Made by a program: the position numbers and the translations under genes. The notes beneath the pieces are model-generated. The model ran no database searches. It saw only the letters and a list, made by a program, of their open reading frames with translations, and had not been told where the DNA came from. Positions 60,709-64,000 of a DNA stretch of 64,000 nucleotides are shown piece after piece. The DNA is taken from assembly GCF_016741815.1 (NCBI RefSeq), contig NZ_JAERRJ010000005.1:62001-126000 (forward strand), in the 5' to 3' direction. The stretch comes from Nocardia acididurans (lineage in GTDB: Bacteria > Actinomycetota > Actinomycetes > Mycobacteriales > Mycobacteriaceae). How positions within the stretch are numbered: the first letter of the stretch is position 1; each line of letters begins with the position of its first letter.

Positions 60709-61716
60709 TCAGCGATAGCGCGCCACTTGTGCCTCGGGGACGCCTACGCAGGTCAGTTCGAAGTACTCGTAGGGGTCGTTGTAACGCCAGAACTCGACAT
60801 TGAGTGCGTCCAGTTCGAGTCCGAGTATTTGGAGGAAAGACACTGCGAGGGTTGCCAGTTCGGCGCATCCGTCCTTGCCGACCGGCACTTCGCGCAGCCA
60901 GGGGTAGTCCGGGTCGTCGGGGTGGGGATGGAATCCATGAGCGACCAGTTGATCGTGCCAGCGCTCGTCATCGTGGAGCCAGACCGCGGGCTCCTCGGTG
61001 CTGAGCATGATCTGCAGGACTCGATCGTCATCTGGCGCGGTGGCGGCCAGGGTTACGACGACGATGTCCTCGAGCGGACCGTCGTTGTCGGTCAAGGGAT
61101 TACCCAGCGCGATCATGCCGAGTTGCAGGTCCTGCAACGTTCTTGTGAGTGCGGCGGTCAAATCGCGCCAGCTGTTCACCAGGTGATGGCTGTATCCGAA
61201 GCCGATCATGTCACCACCGCCAAGCTCACCGAGCCAGGTGAAAGGAACCTCTTCGAGGGCTTCGTTGTGCCTCCAGGCGCTGTCCTCGAGGCTTTCGATC
61301 GCGTAGGACGCGAAGGCCGAGACGGACATAAGGCCGTCGTGGCGCAAATACAGTGCGCGCGTGGTCGTTTGCTGACGCCAGCGCACGAAGACTCCCAGAT
61401 CGCCTCCATGGAACGACGGCGTTCCCCAGACTTCGGTCGCCAGAGCGATGTAGTCACGGAACTGGTGCGGTTCGATCGTGCCCGCGAGTATGCCGAGTTG
61501 GGCAAGGGCGGGGTCGGCACGCAGATACTCGGCGCCGTCGTCGGAAAGCCAGCCGCCCCCTTCACATTCGGGCATCCGCACGCCGGAGAAATCGTCCTCG
61601 ACAACCCACCCCGCCCGCGCACACGCGGCCACCACATCATCTCTGCTCCAGGTGCCGAAATCGGTATTCAACGCTCGCAGAACCGAACTGAATCGCACCT
61701 GATCCATCCCCTTCAT
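60709..61716 (-). CDS. Hypothetical protein, DUF6301-like
   Basis: About 335 aa. The N-terminal half (RFSSVLRALNTDFGTWSRDD onward) has the aromatic WSRDDVVAACARAGW pattern of DUF6301 proteins that occur in many copies in Nocardia. The second half (NSWRDLTAALTRTLQDLQLG, LHDDERWHDQLVAHGF) repeats a domain-like pattern. No membrane segments. The start is uncertain: ATG 61728, 61716 or 61707; no good ribosome site fits any. Function unknown. A further DUF6301-like gene is at 62289-62684. Confidence 0.55.
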   Translation of the reverse strand: MKGMDQVRFSSVLRALNTDFGTWSRDDVVAACARAGWVVEDDFSGVRMPECEGGGWLSDDGAEYLRADPALAQLGILAGTIEPHQFRDYIALATEVWGTPSFHGGDLGVFVRWRQQTTTRALYLRHDGLMSVSAFASYAIESLEDSAWRHNEALEEVPFTWLGELGGGDMIGFGYSHHLVNSWRDLTAALTRTLQDLQLGMIALGNPLTDNDGPLEDIVVVTLAATAPDDDRVLQIMLSTEEPAVWLHDDERWHDQLVAHGFHPHPDDPDYPWLREVPVGKDGCAELATLAVSFLQILGLELDALNVEFWRYNDPYEYFELTCVGVPEAQVARYR

Positions 61717-61824
61717 GATCAAGAACATAGCCTCATCCGCCGACAACTCATGTATGACTGTGCAGCACGAGATTGCACTGCGATCTCGACGCGAGTTCTG
61801 GATGGGACGGGCACTGGAGAGCCG

Positions 61825-62232
61825 ATGAACGAACAATTCGCGTATGCCGTTGAACCACAGGAGTTTCAGCCGCATACACCAGTGGTGTGGCGACGTGTGG
61901 ACAACGCATGGATGTGCTACTCGGTCGCGGGTCGGGAATGGGTAGGCCCCCAGCGGGTCGGGCAGCGACCCCCTCCGTCGGGTGTGGCTTACCTCTTACC
62001 GATCACCGACGGTTTGGCCGCCGAACTGATGACAGGCCCACCGACACGGACCCGGTACTGGGCCGTGTACAGCCATCAAGACCAGCTGATCGAAGACGCG
62101 CGGTACGAAACGCGGTTCTTGTTCTTCAATCCGCGCGACAAACGACCTGACTTCCTGCTGGAGATCTCCCAGACCGAGGCGGACGAGATTCTGCTTGAAC
62201 GCTTCGGCGTTGCGCATGCCACGCGACTCTGA
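61825..62232 (+). CDS. Hypothetical protein, unrecognised
   Basis: 135-aa acidic soluble protein starting MNEQFAYAVEPQEFQPHTPV at ATG 61825, with GGAG 5 nt upstream. It contains VWRRVDNAWMCYSVAGREW and ends ISQTEADEILLERFGVAHAT. No known domain recognised. It is divergent from the DUF6301-like gene. In-frame open sequence continues upstream, but without a start of comparable quality. Confidence 0.55.
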   Translation: MNEQFAYAVEPQEFQPHTPVVWRRVDNAWMCYSVAGREWVGPQRVGQRPPPSGVAYLLPITDGLAAELMTGPPTRTRYWAVYSHQDQLIEDARYETRFLFFNPRDKRPDFLLEISQTEADEILLERFGVAHATRL

Positions 62233-62288
62233 TCTTTCAGGGGTGCAAGCGTCGCCGATGCTGCGGTGCGCGAATCGGATGGATTCGT

Positions 62289-62684
62289 TCAGAGACCCCG
62301 CGGCCGGCCGGGTGCGCGCGTAGTTGTCCGAGCTGTTCCTACAGAGCCGTCTCCCCCGTTCGTCCTGTGCAGGTGTAGATGTGCCGGTCTGAGCAGCGAG
62401 GTTCGGGCCTGGACCCGTTCCAGCTCCGGACCCGCGAACCGCGCCAGGAAGACCGAGAAATCGCTGAGGTGCGCGCACTGCTTCTCGTCGCGATCGAAAT
62501 AGACACACGCTTCAGGCCGATCTACTTCGAGATCCGTCGCCAAAGTTGCGCCGTAGCAGTCTTGTTCGATGACCTGCCAGTTCAGGGTTGCGCAGAGCGG
62601 CTGAAGATCGTCAGGCGTCCAAGTCCATCCGAACCCTGCAATGGCTCGCGCGATTGCAACGACATGATCGGTATCTGGACGCAT
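62289..62684 (-). CDS. DUF6301 family protein, C-terminus atypical
   Basis: 131 aa. Residues ~1-85 match the DUF6301 pattern: HVVAIARAIAGFGWTWTPDD, then LCATLNWQVIEQDCYGATLA and LEVDRPEACVYFD. After DFSVFLARF the sequence changes character to Arg/Thr-rich (SVGTARTTTRAPGRPRGL), unlike the family, which suggests a frameshift or truncation near the 3' end. ATG 62684 is the family-like start. No function known. Confidence 0.55.
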   Translation of the reverse strand: MRPDTDHVVAIARAIAGFGWTWTPDDLQPLCATLNWQVIEQDCYGATLATDLEVDRPEACVYFDRDEKQCAHLSDFSVFLARFAGPELERVQARTSLLRPAHLHLHRTNGGDGSVGTARTTTRAPGRPRGL

Positions 62685-62752
62685 GGTCGAAGAATAGGTT
62701 GATCCGCTGGACCGGGCTGGTGGCGTGAGCTGGTGAGGGCCGGTGTGCAGGG

Positions 62753-63163
62753 TCAGATCGAGCCGGTCATCAGACCGGTCAGGACGCCCGCCGCGGATCC
62801 GGTGGTCACCCCGGCGGGCAGCAGCACGTCGGTGGTGGTCCCGTACTTCAAGGTGTCGACGCACAGCTCGGTCTGTGCGAGGGCGCCGACGCGCGCGGTC
62901 GATTCCAGCGACATTCCCGATTGCCAGGCGGCCATCTGGTGCACCGCGGTGACTGCGCTGCGGGTTGTCCGGATCTTGTCACAGAAGACGTATCCGTAGC
63001 CGATGATGACCTCTCGGTCGGCGACCAGCTCCGGATACACCACACCCACCAGATCGACGTACTTCTGCTCCGAAGCGTGAGCCGCTCCGGTACCGCCGAT
63101 CGTCAACAGCGTCGCAGCGGCCACTGTGATCCCCACACGCAATGTTCTGTTCAACACGAGCAC
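62753..63163 (-). CDS. Secreted DUF732-like protein
   Basis: 136-aa protein with a cleavable signal peptide (LRVGITVAAATLLTIGGTGA, cut near AHA). The mature part has two cysteines (VFCDKIRTTRS and TELCVDTL) about 40 residues apart, the disulfide-linked helical layout of DUF732, a small secreted family of mycobacteria and nocardiae. Function unknown. GTG 63163 or 63157 starts. The match to DUF732 is by pattern only. Confidence 0.6.
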   Translation of the reverse strand: MLVLNRTLRVGITVAAATLLTIGGTGAAHASEQKYVDLVGVVYPELVADREVIIGYGYVFCDKIRTTRSAVTAVHQMAAWQSGMSLESTARVGALAQTELCVDTLKYGTTTDVLLPAGVTTGSAAGVLTGLMTGSI

Positions 63164-63269
63164 ACACTACTTCGTGCGAGTACACGAGATACGAGCGAGC
63201 GCAACGGATTCTCCGCACACCGACCGCCGCGGCCCCGCCGCGCAGTGTGCCGAGACGACGAGACGGCAC

Positions 63270-63617
63270 TCACCTGTCAACGCGCTCCCCACCGATCTCG
63301 ACGGCCCCGGTGGCGCGGCGCGCATAGGTCTCCGCACTGTCAGCGGTCACTACATCGACCACCTGGACGAGTTCGGCGGGCACCTCCTCGCCGTCGAAGT
63401 GATGCTTCGACGGCGTGAACACCGCTTCCGCGCCGATGCGGCTCACCGTGACCCGGATCCGATGCACAGGCCGATCGACCTCCGGCCCGAATGCCAGGGT
63501 CTTCGCATAGTCGTAGCCGTATCGGCTTGCGAGAGAGCGCATTTGATACTCATGCCATTGCTGGTGGACACCGGAAACATCCCGGCGCAGATATCCGATC
63601 GCCTTCGGTTTCGTCAC
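63270..63617 (-). CDS. Resolvase-N-terminus-like small protein
   Basis: 115 aa beginning MTKPKAIGYLRRDVSGVHQQ, then MRSLASRYGYDYAKTLAFGP, which recalls the N-terminal fold of serine recombinases (GYxR...LxxxxxYGY), but without the catalytic Ser context or a DNA-binding domain. Small proteins of this kind are common in nocardiae. It may be a domesticated or regulatory relative; function unknown. Confidence 0.5.
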   Translation of the reverse strand: MTKPKAIGYLRRDVSGVHQQWHEYQMRSLASRYGYDYAKTLAFGPEVDRPVHRIRVTVSRIGAEAVFTPSKHHFDGEEVPAELVQVVDVVTADSAETYARRATGAVEIGGERVDR

Positions 63618-63740
63618 TGCCGCTCCTCCTCGCCCACGGTGGTTGGAGGATCTCCACCACCGGAAAACCCGGTGGAGACGTGGCGTTCGACCCGGCGGCG
63701 GCGACCCGAATCCGACGGTAAGGCGGCAGCGCTTCAGCTC

Positions 63741-63757
63741 CTGTCCTGAAAGGACAG
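63741..63757 (-). terminator. Short hairpin after the XRE-type gene
   Basis: CTGTCCT-gaa-AGGACAG, 7 bp beyond the stop of the leftward gene at 63764. Confidence 0.5.
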
Positions 63758-63763
63758 GCCGGG

Positions 63764-64000
63764 TCAGTTCGGCGAGGACCCTGCCTCTGGCGCGACGCCG
63801 AGCCTCCAGGCCAGCCCGCGCAGATTCCGGCCACCAGCATCGCGGCGAGCCGTACGGAGTTGATCGGCGACGGCTTCGCGAACGAAAAGGTCGCTTCGAA
63901 CCCGTTGCGGGGCAAGTGTTTCAGCCTTCAGAAGTAACCCCAGCCCATTGTCCCGAGTCTGTGGTTCGGCGAGCAGCACGCGTCCTGCTTCCGAATAGAA
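63764..64000 (-). CDS. C-terminal part of an XRE-type regulator (partial)
   Basis: 78 residues of a leftward gene whose 5' part lies past the window edge. The frame is open to 64000. The segment LLLKAETLAPQRVRSDLFVR then REAVADQLRTARRDAGGRNL and LRGLAWRLGV resembles the C-terminal end of helix-turn-helix regulators with TPR-like tails that are common in Streptomyces and Nocardia. The HTH is not in view, so the assignment is tentative. Confidence 0.5.
   Translation of the reverse strand, partial: FYSEAGRVLLAEPQTRDNGLGLLLKAETLAPQRVRSDLFVREAVADQLRTARRDAGGRNLRGLAWRLGVAPEAGSSPN

Noticed and set aside
58500..64000. Prophage or integrative element
   Set aside because: The region is accessory-like, but no integrase, terminase, tRNA attachment site or flanking direct repeats are seen; the resolvase-like protein lacks a catalytic domain.

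Overview
The window is high-GC actinobacterial DNA, most probably from Nocardia or a close relative in the Corynebacteriales. Grounds: a perM (DUF6350) - DUF5336 - sucD - sucC - M23 peptidase neighbourhood with purN/purH beside it, an MprA-type regulator, LAL-type LuxR regulators, an AMACR/AidB fatty-acid block and DUF6301-like proteins. These associations are recalled from family knowledge; no search was run. I see no rRNA, tRNA, CRISPR array, insertion sequence or prophage.

Layout. 1-6.3 kb: start of an MprA-like response regulator (minus), then a plus-strand conservon: NIT-domain histidine-kinase-like protein, roadblock protein, DUF742 protein, MglA-like GTPase and an MHYT-like membrane protein. 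6.3-8.3 kb: two-domain VOC protein and a DUF1906 glycosidase-like protein. 8.4-11.4 kb: zinc-independent ribosomal proteins (L32, L31B, L28, L33, S14, S18) with the CobW-like GTPase Mrf, transcribed divergently around two Zur-like operators. 11.5-14.8 kb: TetR-MFS efflux pair with matched operators, B-lectin/LysM protein, lipoprotein. 14.8-25 kb: housekeeping block (purH, purN, perM, DUF5336, a Uma2 nuclease, sucD, sucC, secreted M23 peptidase). 25-34.4 kb: PAP2/diacylglycerol kinase fusion, aldo/keto reductase, pcrA, chorismate mutase, succinate-semialdehyde dehydrogenase, pgi.

34.4-43.4 kb: three large paralogous LAL-type LuxR regulators, one minus and two plus, around a 430-bp promoter region with a perfect inverted repeat. 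43.4-52.9 kb: FAD oxidoreductase, DoxX, SRPBCC-SDR fusion, GNAT, then a lipid block: AMACR-like CoA transferase with a KstR-type box, AidB-like acyl-CoA dehydrogenase, TetR, enoyl-CoA hydratase and an HxxxDG acyltransferase behind a perfect palindrome. 53-58.8 kb: Ser/Thr kinase with a WD40-like tail, PNPOx-like protein, secreted alpha/beta hydrolase, MocR regulator, DUF2630.

58.8-64 kb: accessory and partly decayed. It holds a VOC remnant, an AbiEi antitoxin behind a 17-bp-arm inverted repeat followed by a broken AbiEii toxin, two DUF6301-like proteins (one apparently truncated), a DUF732-like secreted protein, a resolvase-like small protein, and the C-terminus of an XRE-type regulator running off the window.

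Most worth following: the intact-antitoxin/broken-toxin AbiE locus, the KstR-type box on the AMACR-like gene, the paired TetR operators, the double Zur-like operator, the Trp-codon-rich small ORF before chorismate mutase, and the Trp-repeat M23 peptidase with its coupled leader ORF. I see no clearly new multi-gene system; the LAL triplet and the AbiE remnant are the least ordinary loci.
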